DNA of 64,000 bases from Nitrospira sp. (lineage in GTDB: Bacteria > Nitrospirota > Nitrospiria > Nitrospirales > Nitrospiraceae): positions 424,903 to 488,902 of the forward strand of contig JADJXO010000003.1 in the NCBI GenBank assembly GCA_016715825.1, given 5' to 3'. The notes under the pieces were generated by a model that did not search any database, had not been told where the DNA came from, and saw only the letters and a program-made list of their open reading frames with translations. Position 1 is the first letter of the stretch; every line of letters starts with the position of its first letter. This document shows positions 52,019-62,517 of this stretch, one piece after another. The position numbers and the translations under genes are program-made.

Positions 52019-54652
52019 ATGAAGATGGCCATCGATCCTATCTGCGGCATGACCGTTGATCCTGCCAAGGCAGCGGGTCAGCACGAACATAAGGGGACGA
52101 CCTACTATTTCTGCGCGACGTCATGCCTGGAACGATTTCGTGCCGACCCGGAACGGGCGCTCAGCAAGAAGCCGCTGAGCCTCATTACGATGCCTTCCCC
52201 GCGGAAGCCGTTGCCGATGATGCAACCGGCTCGTCAGGGCGAGATCGATCCGGTCTGTGGGATGACGGTTCAGCCGGATTCGGCAGCGGGGTCATTTGAG
52301 TATCGCGACAAGACCTACTATTTCTGCGCGACCAGATGCCTCGACAAGTTCCGAGCCGACCCCGAGTATTATGTAACCCCTCCTGAACAGCGCATTCCAA
52401 AGCCGACTTCTGCTCCAGTTGGGGACCACGTCAAGTATGTCTGCCCGATGGACCCTGAGGTTTCAGAAACCAAGGCTGGGGCCTGTCCCATCTGTGGAAT
52501 GGCGCTCGAGCCTGAGGATGTGACGGCACTGCCGACCCGCACCGAATACACGTGCCCCATGCATCCGGAGGTTGTCCAGGCCGAACCGGGAAGCTGTCCG
52601 ATGTGCGGGATGGCCTTGGAGCCGCGGACGGTGACGGTGGAAGAGGCCAACCCTGAGCTTGTGGACATGACGCGCCGCTTCCGGCAGAGCGTGGCACTTG
52701 GGGCGCCAATTTTTGCCCTGATGATTTCCGAGATGTTGCCGGGTCAGCCGTTACAGCACCTGGTGTCAGGGCGAATACTTGTCTGGTTCCAGTTGTTGCT
52801 GGCCACACCGGTGGTGTTGTGGATCGGTCGACCGCTGTTCGAACGCGCCTGGTCGTCGATCATGAGTCGCCACCTCAACATGTTCACGCTCATCGGACTC
52901 GGGACCGGTGCTGCATATCTCTACAGCGTTGCGGCTACGGTGGCTCCCGGAGTCTTTCCTGACTCTTTCCGTACGCATGGAGGGGAGCTTGCCGTCTATT
53001 TCGAACCGGCGGTGGCGATCATCGCCCTCGTATTGCTGGGACAGGTGCTGGAGCTGCAAGCCAGAAGCCGGACCAGCAGTGCCCTCAAGACACTCTTGGG
53101 GCTTGCCCCAAAAACAGCTCGCGTGATCCGCCGGGATGGTCGCGAAGAGGACATTCCTTTGGAACAGGTCCAGGTCGGCGATCGGTTGCGCGTACGACCA
53201 GGCGAAAAGATTCCGGTGGACGGTGCAGTGATCGAAGGCTCGAGCACCGTCGATGAATCGATGGTGACCGGCGAGCCGATTCCAGTGGAGAAGCAATCGG
53301 GACACACGGTAGTGGGGGCTACCGTCAATGGCACAGGAAGTTTTGTGATGCAGGCGGAGCGAATCGGTCGGGAGACACTGTTGGCCCAGATCGTCCGGAT
53401 GGTCAGTGAAGCACAACGTACCCGTGCGCCGATTCAACGGCTCGCCGATCTGGTCGCCGGCTACTTCGTGCCGATCGTAATCGTGGCCTCGATCATCACC
53501 TTTGCCGTCTGGGCACTCATTGGCCCGGAGCCGCGCATGGCCTATGCCTTATTGAATGCGGTCGCGGTGTTAATCATCGCATGCCCCTGTGCCTTGGGTC
53601 TGGCGACACCGATGTCGATCATGGTTGGAACCGGGCGCGGAGCGACGGCAGGCGTGCTGATCCGTAACGCCGAGGCATTGGAGACGTTAGCCAAGGTGGA
53701 CGTGCTCGTTGTGGACAAGACCGGCACGCTCACGGAAGGTAAACCACGTCTGATGGCAGTCGTGACTCTTGCTCCGGTAACGGAGCATGATTTGCTTCGG
53801 TTGGTCGCAGGTCTGGAGCAGAACAGCGAACATCCCTTGGCTGCCGCAATTGTGTCCGGTGCTCAGGGTCGAGGTATCGTCCCGGCGCGGGCACAGGAGT
53901 TTCACTCTCTCACAGGGAAGGGAGTGACAGGCACAGTCGAAGACCGAACGGTGGCTGTGGGGACGGCGATGTTTCTCAAGCAATTGAACGTCGAGACGAC
54001 GGTGTTGTCGGCTCAGGCCGAGCCTCTCCGTCATGATGGTCACACCGTCATGTTTGTCGCGATCGACGGCAAGCCGGCCGGGTTATTGGGTGTGGCCGAT
54101 CCCATTAAGTCCACCACGCCGGAGGCCATCGACCTCTTACACAAGGAAGGTCTGCGGATCGTGATGTTGACCGGCGACCATCGAATAACCGCAGAGGCGG
54201 TGGGGCGACGGCTTCATCTGGATGATGTTCGTGCCGACGTGTTGCCCGAGCAAAAGGTGGCGGTGGTCAAACAGTTCCAATCTGAAGGGCATGTCGTGGC
54301 GATGGCGGGAGACGGAATCAACGATGCCCCGGCCTTGGCGCAGGCCCAAGTAGGCATCGCGATGGGAACCGGGACCGATGTCGCGATGGAGAGTGCCGGG
54401 GTCACGCTGGTCAAGGGAGATCTTCGCGCGATCGCACGCGCACGTCGGTTGAGTCGAGGGACGATGCGCAACATCCGGCAGAATCTGTTTTTCGCCTTTG
54501 TCTACAATGCCCTCGGGGTCCCCGTCGCTGCTGGTATTCTCTATCCCTTCGTCGGGGTGCTTTTGAGCCCCATGATCGCGAGCGCCGCCATGACGTTCAG
54601 TTCCGTCTCCGTGATCGCCAACGCGCTGCGGCTAAGGCATTTGGACTTGTAA
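52019..54652 (+). CDS. copA: Copper-type P1B ATPase with two YHS and two heavy-metal-binding domains
   Basis: 877 residues. Two YHS domains (about 4-45 and 76-115: [10 protein letters not shown]…[12 protein letters not shown] and [10 protein letters not shown]…[12 protein letters not shown]) are followed by two short YPxCxM-type heavy-metal-binding domains (VCPMDPEV…[10 protein letters not shown] and TCPMHPEV…[10 protein letters not shown]). The P-type ATPase core has CPC (about 522), phosphorylated DKTGT (about 565) and GDGIND (about 764). No classical HMA domain is present. It should export Cu(I) from the cytosol. Doubling of both N-terminal domain types is unusual. Confidence 0.93.
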   Translation: MKMAIDPICGMTVDPAKAAGQHEHKGTTYYFCATSCLERFRADPERALSKKPLSLITMPSPRKPLPMMQPARQGEIDPVCGMTVQPDSAAGSFEYRDKTYYFCATRCLDKFRADPEYYVTPPEQRIPKPTSAPVGDHVKYVCPMDPEVSETKAGACPICGMALEPEDVTALPTRTEYTCPMHPEVVQAEPGSCPMCGMALEPRTVTVEEANPELVDMTRRFRQSVALGAPIFALMISEMLPGQPLQHLVSGRILVWFQLLLATPVVLWIGRPLFERAWSSIMSRHLNMFTLIGLGTGAAYLYSVAATVAPGVFPDSFRTHGGELAVYFEPAVAIIALVLLGQVLELQARSRTSSALKTLLGLAPKTARVIRRDGREEDIPLEQVQVGDRLRVRPGEKIPVDGAVIEGSSTVDESMVTGEPIPVEKQSGHTVVGATVNGTGSFVMQAERIGRETLLAQIVRMVSEAQRTRAPIQRLADLVAGYFVPIVIVASIITFAVWALIGPEPRMAYALLNAVAVLIIACPCALGLATPMSIMVGTGRGATAGVLIRNAEALETLAKVDVLVVDKTGTLTEGKPRLMAVVTLAPVTEHDLLRLVAGLEQNSEHPLAAAIVSGAQGRGIVPARAQEFHSLTGKGVTGTVEDRTVAVGTAMFLKQLNVETTVLSAQAEPLRHDGHTVMFVAIDGKPAGLLGVADPIKSTTPEAIDLLHKEGLRIVMLTGDHRITAEAVGRRLHLDDVRADVLPEQKVAVVKQFQSEGHVVAMAGDGINDAPALAQAQVGIAMGTGTDVAMESAGVTLVKGDLRAIARARRLSRGTMRNIRQNLFFAFVYNALGVPVAAGILYPFVGVLLSPMIASAAMTFSSVSVIANALRLRHLDL

Positions 54653-54699
54653 CTCCCTCAATTGCTGGCAGGTGAAAATTGTGCTAGCTTTAATCCACC

Positions 54700-55179
54700 A
54701 TGCATTCAATGACTGATGTAACATCCTGGTCTCGCGTGGCGGTTCTGAGTTGGGCGTGCCTGTGGATGCTTGCGGCTCCCTTGTTCCATGTTCATCCTGA
54801 GGTGGAGCATCAGCATGGAGCAGGAGGACATCTCCATGGTGGAATCGCCCACATGGTGTGGTCTCCCGATTTAGACGGGGAATATGACCACCACCATGCG
54901 ACCGATGGCTCCCAATACACGATTCCAAGCCATAGTGATTTCTTAGTTCATCCTGCAGCCGCTGCTGGGATTGACGAACTGGAGTTCATATACCTCATCG
55001 ATTCAACCGGGCTGAAGCTTTCCAAGCCGATCGGCCCGCTTCTGCTCATAGCTGAATCCCTCGCGAGCATCATGCCTGCTCCGACTTCTTCCATTGTGCC
55101 GTCCGCTGAGAGTCCCCCTCGCTACGCATTATTCACTCATCATATTCACTCGCGAGCGCCACCTTCCCTGTCCGTCTAG
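54700..55179 (+). CDS. Exported histidine-rich protein in the metal efflux cluster
   Basis: 159 residues. A hydrophobic signal (about 12-28) is followed by a His-rich segment (FHVHPEVEHQHGAGGHLHGG and DGEYDHHHATDG), which could bind copper or other metals. The rest is low in motifs. No homologue is recognised; proteins of this kind sit in front of RND efflux genes in related genomes, which fits its place 95 bases before the adaptor gene. Confidence 0.65.
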   Translation: MHSMTDVTSWSRVAVLSWACLWMLAAPLFHVHPEVEHQHGAGGHLHGGIAHMVWSPDLDGEYDHHHATDGSQYTIPSHSDFLVHPAAAAGIDELEFIYLIDSTGLKLSKPIGPLLLIAESLASIMPAPTSSIVPSAESPPRYALFTHHIHSRAPPSLSV

Positions 55180-55273
55180 CGTTCACTCTTCTCTAGGTCA
55201 TGACGTTTTGTAAGCATCTCTGCGCAGCAGACATGTATTCTGCCGGCGCTCGGATCTGCTTTGGAGTACTGGT

Positions 55274-56446
55274 ATGCGACGATACACCACATCGAGATCC
55301 TTGATGGTTGCCGCGATTGTCGTTCTAGCTGGTTGTGGCGATCGCAACGCTGACCCACCGAAGACGTTGCCTGAGGTCGGCGGCACATCGGGTTCCATTG
55401 CCAGCCATTCAATACAGCCCGCTGTCACCGTTCGATCTCGACTGAACACGCAACCTGTCATCACCCATCCGATACCGGAAGTTGTCACGGCCCCAGGTCA
55501 GGTCGCGTTGGATCTTAAGCAGGTGGCGAAGATCACCTCACGAATCGCAGGGCAGGTTGAACGCATTCACGTTCAACTCGGCGATCGAGTATTGCCGCGC
55601 AGACCGCTCGCCGCGATCGGCAGTCTGCAGCTCGATCAACTCATTGAGGAATACCTTGTCGGGAAAGCGCAAGTCGATGTTGCAGAAAACAACCTTCGAC
55701 GGACTGAAAAATTGCGGGCCGCCGAAGTTGTCCCGGAGCGAAAGCTTATCGAGGACCGGGGGCGCTACCTCGAGACGGAGGCTCGGTATCAGCATACCCA
55801 CGAGAAGCTTCTGAATATGGGGCTCTCCGTCTCGGAACTGACTCAGCTGGAGCGAGGCTCACATCAGGAGGGACATCGGTATACGGTGACGTCTCCGATT
55901 GCCGGGACCGTTGTGGCTCAACGTGTCGTACTTGGTCAGGGGCTGGCGCCGGGAGACGAGCTGTTCGAAGTCGTGGATACGAGCCGTGTCTGGGTTTTCG
56001 CCAATCTGTCTATCGAACAGGCCAGAAAATTCAAAACTGGAGATATCGGCATGATTACGCCCAAAGGGGCCGAGCCGATCACCGCTCCGCTCACCTACCT
56101 CGCGCCGATCGCGGACGAAGTTACCAGGACGATTCAAGTGCGCTTTGAGGTCGCCAATCCTCAAGGGCAACTGAGACCTCAGGAATATGTTGAAGTGACC
56201 CTCACGCGTCCTGGTTCAGCCACGCTGGCTGTTCCCTTGTCGGCTGTCACAGCCGTTGACCAGACCAGAGGAGTGTTTGTTGAGCGGGATTCCAGCTACA
56301 TCTTCATGCCGATCACGGTTGGACGGGAAGGAAGTGGGTGGATCGAGATCCGCGAGGGCGTGCGGGAAGGTGACCGGGTTGTCGTCGAAGGCGTGTTCGA
56401 TCTGAAGTCTGAACTGCTCAGGGCGCATATTGGGAGCGGGGAATGA
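55274..56446 (+). CDS. RND efflux periplasmic adaptor lipoprotein, CusB/CzcB-like
   Basis: 390 residues. A lipobox-like VVLAGC (about 18-23) is followed by an adaptor: the biotinyl-lipoyl start VAKITSRIAGQVERIHVQLG, an alpha-hairpin, the second lipoyl half VTSPIAGTVVAQRVVLGQGL and beta-barrel parts (VWVFANLSIEQARKFKTGDI). It would link the inner-membrane RND pump, encoded next after a few bases, to an outer-membrane channel, probably the TolC-like protein at 62.5 kb. No His-rich N-terminal metal motif is evident. Confidence 0.9.
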   Translation: MRRYTTSRSLMVAAIVVLAGCGDRNADPPKTLPEVGGTSGSIASHSIQPAVTVRSRLNTQPVITHPIPEVVTAPGQVALDLKQVAKITSRIAGQVERIHVQLGDRVLPRRPLAAIGSLQLDQLIEEYLVGKAQVDVAENNLRRTEKLRAAEVVPERKLIEDRGRYLETEARYQHTHEKLLNMGLSVSELTQLERGSHQEGHRYTVTSPIAGTVVAQRVVLGQGLAPGDELFEVVDTSRVWVFANLSIEQARKFKTGDIGMITPKGAEPITAPLTYLAPIADEVTRTIQVRFEVANPQGQLRPQEYVEVTLTRPGSATLAVPLSAVTAVDQTRGVFVERDSSYIFMPITVGREGSGWIEIREGVREGDRVVVEGVFDLKSELLRAHIGSGE

Positions 56447-56453
56447 GGCTTTG

Positions 56454-59400
56454 ATGGATCGCTTGTTGACCCTCACATTGCGATATCGGTTCTTTACAGT
56501 GGTTGCACTGCTGGTCGTCATTGCCGTGGGACTGTGGTCGTTCACTCATCTCACGATCGATGCGGTGCCCGATTTGACACCGGTGCAGGTCCAAATCCTG
56601 ACCCGTTCCCCATCGCTTGGTCCTGTCGAAGTAGAGCAGTTTGTCACATTTCCGATCGAGGCCTCGCTGAGCGGCTTGCCTTCCATGCGTGAACTTCGCT
56701 CCGTGTCACGCTACGGACTCTCGGCGGTCACAGCGATTTTCGAAGACGGCACTGACATCTATCGAGCCCGCCAGCTGGTGGCTGAACGGTTGGCTCGTGC
56801 CATGGAGCGGATTCCAGTGGAGTATGGCCGTCCGGTCATGGGTCCGCTGACGACCGGATTGGGCGAAATTTACCAATTCACACTGCAAGGTCCAGGGTAT
56901 AGCGCAATGGCCTGCGTTACTCGAATGGGAAGTCGGGGATGCGACTGCGGGCCGTGCCCGGTGTGTGGTGGAGGTCAATATTTGGGGAGGAGAGCCACAG
57001 CAGTTCCATGTCGTGGTCGATCCGGCCAAGCTTCTCTCGTACAAATTGTCGCTTCGACAGGTCTTTGAGACGCTTGAAAGAAATAACGCCATTGCAGGTG
57101 GTGGCTACATTGAGCGCCAACGTGAACAATTGCTCATTCGCGGTGAAGCGCTGGTTACGCACATAGCCGATCTTGCAAAGATCGTCGTGTCTCATGGTGC
57201 CGGAGGAGTACCGATTTACATTGCCGATCTTGCGGAGATCAAAGAAGCCTCCGCTTTGCGCATCGGGGCCGCCACCGCGATGGGAGAAGGCGAAACGGTG
57301 ATCGGGATGGTCCAGATGCTCGCGGGAGAGAATGCGCAACGTGTCGTGACTCAGGTAAAAGCGAGAGTGCAGGAGATCCAAAAGACGTTGCCTCCCGGCG
57401 TGGTGATCACGCCCTATTATGATCGAACTCTCTTCGTATCCCAAGTGATCCAGACTGTTCGGAACAATCTTCTTGAAGGAGGCCTGCTCGTCATTGCGGT
57501 GTTGTTCCTGTTTCTCGGCGACCTTCGGGCGGGCTTGATCGTCGCGTCAGCGATCCCTCTGTCGATGCTGATTGCTTTCACCGGCATGATACACGCGGGG
57601 TTGTCCGGTAATCTCATGAGTTTGGGAGCTATCGACTTCGGGTTGTTGGTCGATGGTTCCGTCGTGATGATCGACAATATTTTGCGACGACTGACCAACG
57701 CAAATCGGCAACGTCCAGAGGAGCGCCTGGCTCAAGTACTGGCTGCCGGACACGAGGTCATGCGCCCTATGACGCTTGCGGTGGGGATCATCATTCTTGT
57801 CTATGTGCCCATTCTGGCGCTCACCGGCATTGAGGGAAAGATGTTCCGCCCGATGGCCATGACCGTCATTATGGCCCTCGCGGGTTCCCTCTTGCTTGCC
57901 GTGACCGTTACGCCTCTTCTTTCCTTCTGGTTTGTTCGAACGAGGTCAGATCGCGGAGAACCATTCGTTATTCGGAAAACACGCGAACTCTATGCCTCCT
58001 GTCTTCGCTGGGCGCTGGCACGGCCGATCTGGCCGGTCAGTTCTGCGGTCGGAGTATTTCTCGTCAGCCTCACCATCGGATCGCAACTGGGTATCGAGTT
58101 CGTCCCCCGACTTGAGGAAGGCGATCTAGCGGTGCAAGTGTGGCGGTTGCCGAGCGTGTCATTAAGCGAGTCGATTGCGACCTCGCTGGAGATCGAACGA
58201 GTCTTGCGGCGCTTTCCTGAAGTGACACAAGTCGTGACGCGAACCGGCAGTCCGGAAGTGGCGACCGATGTCATGGGAGTAGAACTATCGGATGTATTTG
58301 TCATCCTGAAGCCGCGGCACGACTGGGTTACGGCACGTACCCGGGAGGACTTGATTGAGCAGATGAAAGCCGCCGTTCATCAACAGGTGCCGGGAGTCGG
58401 TCTCGGCTTCACGCAACCGATCGAGATGCGATTCAATGAGTTGATCGCAGGTGTTCGATCGGATCTGGCGGTGAAGATCTTCGGCCCCGACTTGGAGCTC
58501 TTGAAACAGCAGGCCGATGCCGTTGCCCGCACCTTGGAGGAGGTGCAGGGTGCAGCGGATGTGAAAGTCGAGCAGGTGTCCGGCCTGCCGCTCCTAAGGG
58601 TGGTCGTCGACCGCGAGCAGATTGCACGTTACGGACTGATGGCGGATGAGGTGCTGAGTCTTGTGCAATCGATCCGTGGAGGTGTGGTGGTGGGAACTGT
58701 CGTGCAAGGCCCTCGCCGATTCGAGCTTGTTGTACGCCTGGCCGAGCATGTGGGGCAAGATCCCAGCACATTGGGAAATCTCTTGATCCCGACGAGACAG
58801 GGCGAGCTTGTTCCGCTGTCGCGCGTGGCGAAGATTCTAGTTGATTCCGGACCGGCTCAGGTCAGTCGAGAGCACGTCCAGCGCCGCATCGTGGTGGAAT
58901 GTAATATTCGGGGACGCGACCTGGGTGCCTTCATTGTAGATGCTCAACAGGCTGTTGCGCAGGCGATAGTTCTCCCTGCCGGATATGAATTGACCTGGGG
59001 TGGGCAATTCGAGCATCTTCGAGGGGCGTCACAACGCATGGCCGTCATTGTGCCCATCACGCTGTTACTGATTCTGGGCGTCCTATCCGTTGTCTTTGGG
59101 GCGATGCGCCCGGCGCTCTTGATCTTTCTGAATGTCCCGCTCGCTCTGTCGGGGGGGCTCATTGCCCTCTGGCTCCGTGGCCTGCCGCTGAGCATGTCTG
59201 CCGTTGTTGGATTCATTGCCTTGTTCGGTATTGCGGTACTCAACGGTGTCGTTCTGGTCAGTCATATTCGACGACTCGAGACCGAAGGGCTCTCACCGGA
59301 TGAGGCCGTTACGCAAGGAGCCTTGGATCGATTGAGACCCGTGCTTATGACGGCGCTCGTTGCCGGTCTTGGCTTTCTCCCTATGGCACTCGCGACGAGT

Positions 59401-59526
59401 ATGGGAGCGGAAGTGCAGCGACCGCTGGCGACAGTCGTCATCGGTGGATTGATCTCATCGACGGCATTGACCTTGATTGTGATGCCTGTGGTGTATCGAT
59501 GGATTGAACAGCGGGCAGAGCAATGA
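56454..59526 (+). CDS. CusA/CzcA-family RND heavy-metal efflux pump, frame broken
   Basis: The total length corresponds to about 1024 residues, normal for this family. ATG 56454 begins DRLLTLTLRYRFFTVVALLV, and coding runs to GEIYQFTLQGPGYSAMA. Between about 56905 and 56965 the expected reading switches frame several times: fragments LLEWEVG, MRLRAVPGV and VVEVNIWGG each lie in a different frame. From there it is continuous to the end, with twelve-helix RND features such as VAPILALTGIEGKMFRPMAM-like VPILALTGIEGKMFRPMAMT and SMSAVVGFIALFGIAVLNGV. Several small indels in 60 bases mean either a pseudogene or local assembly errors. Confidence 0.88.
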
Positions 59527-59591
59527 ATCAGTGACTTGTAACCGGATATGCCTCCGGCCAACATTCGCAGTGCAGCGTGAAGGAGGAATCG

Positions 59592-59921
59592 ATGTCCCTA
59601 GTCAGCTCGTTTGGGCTTTATGTTCTGGCTGGGGTGTGCGAAATCGGCGGCGGGTACCTGATCTGGCTGACGCTCAGGGAAGGCCGACCGTGGCTGTACG
59701 GAGCAATAGGTGCAGCCATTCTTATTCTTTATGGAGTCATCCCAACTCTACAGCCTGCTCACTTTGGTCGTGTCTATGCGGCGTACGGTGGAATGTTTAT
59801 TGTGTTGTCCCTCCTGTGGGGCTGGGGAATCGACGGAGTTCGGCCGGATCGCTATGACGTAATGGGAGCCATGCTCTGTTTGGGCGGCATGATGGTCATC
59901 ATGTATGCGCCCAGGACATGA
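59592..59921 (+). CDS. YnfA/UPF0060 family membrane protein
   Basis: 109 residues from ATG 59592, preceded by AAGGAGG. Four hydrophobic segments with [20 protein letters not shown], then [20 protein letters not shown], match the UPF0060/YnfA family, relatives of small multidrug-resistance transporters. Transport activity is not established for most members. The gene is placed between the RND pump and the mercury genes. Confidence 0.93.
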   Translation: MSLVSSFGLYVLAGVCEIGGGYLIWLTLREGRPWLYGAIGAAILILYGVIPTLQPAHFGRVYAAYGGMFIVLSLLWGWGIDGVRPDRYDVMGAMLCLGGMMVIMYAPRT

Positions 59922-60097
59922 GGAAGACGTAACCACTTGGTCATCTCGAACACGCTCCGGTTGCGAAGAGTCGGCTTGTGGACAGTTCGTTCTCTCCGAT
60001 CGGACATCACTCAAGCCCATCGATACTTCCCGCTGTTATGCTGACATAGCTTCGATTGTATGGCGAGTAGCCCTAAGAGATCGGTTCCTATGTCGCC

Positions 60098-60130
60098 TTG
60101 ACTCGATACCCTGGTACAGGGTTTATCATG
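60098..60130 (+). promoter_or_regulatory. MerR-type promoter/operator
   Basis: -35 TTGACT (60098-60103) and a -10 near TTTATC/TTATCA (60122-60129) are separated by 18-19 bases, the long spacing typical of MerR-controlled promoters. A perfect dyad ACCCTG-GTA-CAGGGT (60108-60122) fills the spacer. It lies 26 bases before the merR-like start. Confidence 0.75.
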
Positions 60131-60148
60131 TGATATGAGGGTTACGAC

Positions 60149-60567
60149 ATGGCTTTGGGATTAACGATCGGACAATTTGCCAAGATGGTGGGAGTGAGTG
60201 TTCAGACCGTTCGCTACTATGAGCGATGCAATCTGCTCCAACCGACAGACCGTAAAGCCTCGGGATATCGAGTGTACAGTGACGATGCGCTAAAGAGACT
60301 ACGCTTCATTAAGAATGCACAGACGTTGGGGTTTGCGCTTCGCGAGGTCAATGACTTACTGAATCTCCGAGTCAGTTCGGTCGCACGGTGTGGGACAGTT
60401 CAGGTGAAGGCTCAGGCCAAGCTAAGACAGGTAGAAGCAAAGGTGCGGGATTTGCGCGCGCTCGCGCGGGCGCTCAAAGTCTGATCCGCACCTGTCAGGC
60501 AGGGGAGCCGACCGATCATTGTCCGATTCTCCAGCGATTGGATGAGGAAACGACGTCGCGAAGGTAG
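60149..60567 (+). CDS. merR: MerR mercury-responsive regulator, frame broken near the end
   Basis: The intact N-terminus (LTIGQFAKMVGVSVQTVRYY, LREVNDLLNLR) is a MerR winged helix. As read, translation ends at TGA 60482-60484 after ALARALKV. Adding one A to the run at 60476-60478 continues the protein as SLIRTCQAGEPTDHCPILQR to a stop at 60567, which overlaps the next start. The restored protein has three cysteines spaced C-x34-C-x8-C, exactly the Hg-binding triad of Tn501 MerR. The gene is therefore a mercury regulator with either a one-base deletion or a sequencing error. Confidence 0.9.
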
Positions 60568-60572
60568 TGGCC

Positions 60573-60977
60573 ATGCGTCCGTATCGGGAACCCACTTCAG
60601 GACTCAAACCTCCAAACAACCCGGTGACGATACTCTCGATTGGTGGATTGAGCACCGCATTGCTGGCCTCTGTGTGCTGCATCGGGCCAATGGTCTTCGT
60701 CGCACTCGGGGTGGGAGTCGGGGCCACTGGATTTTGGGCCGGTACGGCTGGATGGCTCAAAGGACTCTTACCGTTTCGGCCAGCCTACATCGGCTTGACG
60801 ATACTCCTATTGGGTATCGGCTTTTATCTGGCTTATAGGAAGCCGAAGTCAGCGCGATGCGCGCCAGGAGAAATGTGTGCTCAAGACCATTCAAGGCATG
60901 GAAACAGGACATGGCTTTGGATCATCGCATCGTTGGCCTTGATACTCGTTCTAGCGCCATATTGGCTGGGCCTATGA
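60573..60977 (+). CDS. merT: MerT-like mercuric ion transport protein
   Basis: 134 residues from ATG 60573 (GTG 60567 in frame, overlapping the restored merR stop). Three hydrophobic segments, the vicinal cysteine pair in the first (ASVCCIGPMVF) and a cytoplasmic loop pair RCAPGEMCA are the MerT features. MerT moves Hg(II) through the inner membrane. A mercuric reductase gene, which normally follows, is not in this window. Confidence 0.9.
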   Translation: MRPYREPTSGLKPPNNPVTILSIGGLSTALLASVCCIGPMVFVALGVGVGATGFWAGTAGWLKGLLPFRPAYIGLTILLLGIGFYLAYRKPKSARCAPGEMCAQDHSRHGNRTWLWIIASLALILVLAPYWLGL

Positions 60978-61061
60978 TTTTCGTAATGCGGCAATGTGGG
61001 GTCTTAGAGATCATTTTGGGTCTTTCTGGAGAAGCGAAGTGACGGATAGGAGGACATGATT

Positions 61062-61415
61062 ATGTGGAGACTCATTCGTACGATGATGGTGATCGGTGTC
61101 GTGACCGTGAGCTTGGCCGGATTCCAGGAACTTCTGGCTGAAAGCCAAGGCCAGCAGACCGTTACCTTTCAGATCGATGGGATGACCTGCGGAGCTTGCG
61201 TTAAGGACGTCAAAGCCGCCCTGGCTAAGGTGTCTGGTTTTAGCGAGATCGGATTCAGCGTGGGAAAGAAGTGGGTCGTGTTCTCTGATTATTCAGACGT
61301 CCGAGCATCGGTGACGTTTGATCCGGAGAAGGCGGATGTGAGGACGTTGATCATGGCCGTCGAGGCGGCTAGTAACCCACTATCAAAATATAGGGCACAC
61401 GTGCTCGACAAATAA
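61062..61415 (+). CDS. merP: MerP-like periplasmic heavy-metal-binding protein
   Basis: 117 residues from ATG 61062 (AGGAGG eight bases upstream; ATG 61056 is too close). A signal peptide (about 1-28) is followed by an HMA domain with the metal site GMTCGACVKDVKAALAKVSG. It is longer than classical MerP (about 91), with an insert after the first helix (VGKKWVVFSDYSDV). It would pass Hg(II) to MerT. Confidence 0.88.
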   Translation: MWRLIRTMMVIGVVTVSLAGFQELLAESQGQQTVTFQIDGMTCGACVKDVKAALAKVSGFSEIGFSVGKKWVVFSDYSDVRASVTFDPEKADVRTLIMAVEAASNPLSKYRAHVLDK

Positions 61416-61462
61416 GCGGCGGTTAACTGGTGTCAGATTACGAAGTTGAAGGAGGCGCTGTT

Positions 61463-61870
61463 ATGAACCAGGAGGCACATGCTCCGAACGATCTGTTTGC
61501 TGAGCTGCGGAAGCTGAGTCCCGTGGTCACCGGCGGGTTGCTGCGCATGCGGCAACAGGCGTATCGAGATGGGGCCGTGGCAGCGAAGTATAAGTTGCTT
61601 ACTGCCATGGCCATTTCTATTGCGATCCGTTGCGAGCCTTGTATTCGAGCCTACGTCCGGATGGCCCGCCACCAGGGGATTAGCCGGGAAGAATTGGTCG
61701 AATTCCTCGAAGTCGCGATGACGATGCAAGGTTGTCCCGGTGAGGAATGGGCTCTCAAGGCCTATGCGGCCTATAAGGTCTGTATAGACGGTCAGACGGG
61801 TTCAGAGGCGTCAACTTGTTGTAAGAATGACCATAGGAGACAGACAGATACGGAAGGTGATCATGAATAG
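61463..61870 (+). CDS. AhpD-like/carboxymuconolactone decarboxylase family protein
   Basis: 135 residues from ATG 61463, after GAAGGAGG. KYKLLTAMAISIAIRCEPCI, then RAYVRMARHQGISREELVEF, is the CMD/AhpD domain with its CxxC redox site (CEPC). Such proteins act as thiol oxidoreductases or peroxidase partners. The C-terminus has an additional CC pair (EASTCCKNDHRR), possibly metal-binding. It follows merP by 48 bases and may belong to the same operon. Confidence 0.88.
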   Translation: MNQEAHAPNDLFAELRKLSPVVTGGLLRMRQQAYRDGAVAAKYKLLTAMAISIAIRCEPCIRAYVRMARHQGISREELVEFLEVAMTMQGCPGEEWALKAYAAYKVCIDGQTGSEASTCCKNDHRRQTDTEGDHE

Positions 61871-61994
61871 GTATGCCGGTAGATTTCTTCTCCTCTCCCA
61901 GAGGAACAGTAGATTTGTGCGGTGCCGCTGATCGAGTGATTGTGTATTAGAAATGCCGTTGACGGTTGAGGTGGACGAGGGATAGACTAACACC

Positions 61995-62369
61995 ATGCGA
62001 TTAGGTTCCCATCACTCCCGATCTTTTCTCGCCGCGAGTATCGCAGTGTTCCTGTTGGCATTCAGTTTCAATGCCTACGCCTGTCTCCTGCCGTTGGCGG
62101 GGACTACCGATGCCTCAATGGCCAACGGTTGTTCAACTCCTGTCGAACAACCTAGTCGGCAATTATGTGACGCCTTCAAGATCTTGGGAGTCGAATCCCA
62201 GGCTCAGTCGTCATCGTTGCTCGTGGACCATCATTGGTCGGCAGACCATGCGTTGCCTACGCTTCCGACGGTGAGCCCTCGGCTCGTACGAATTTTCAGT
62301 CTATATCGCAATTTTGAATCGAGTTCTCCTCCGCATCAGTCTCTTCCAAGCACAGTGCTTCGTATCTGA
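61995..62369 (+). CDS. Small exported protein in the metal efflux cluster
   Basis: 124 residues with a signal peptide (about 1-30, FLAASIAVFLLAFSFNAYAC). The mature protein has three cysteines and a His/Ser-rich middle (LLVDHHWSADHALPTLP). No family is recognised. It overlaps nothing and precedes the TolC-like gene, an arrangement like that of the His-rich protein before the CusB-like gene. Both may be accessory metal-binding or chaperone-like proteins, which is inference. Confidence 0.6.
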   Translation: MRLGSHHSRSFLAASIAVFLLAFSFNAYACLLPLAGTTDASMANGCSTPVEQPSRQLCDAFKILGVESQAQSSSLLVDHHWSADHALPTLPTVSPRLVRIFSLYRNFESSSPPHQSLPSTVLRI

Positions 62370-62517
62370 TCTCTCCGGTTCTTCCTTATCCCGTTTCATC
62401 ATCGCGTCATCTGCCCAGCGCTGGACCTCGGCTCATCCAGTCGTTTCTTCTGTCGCAAGACGGGGTCTGAGATCCGCGACAAGTGCGGGCAGGAAAGCTT
62501 TTGGGGAGGGCCGTCAC

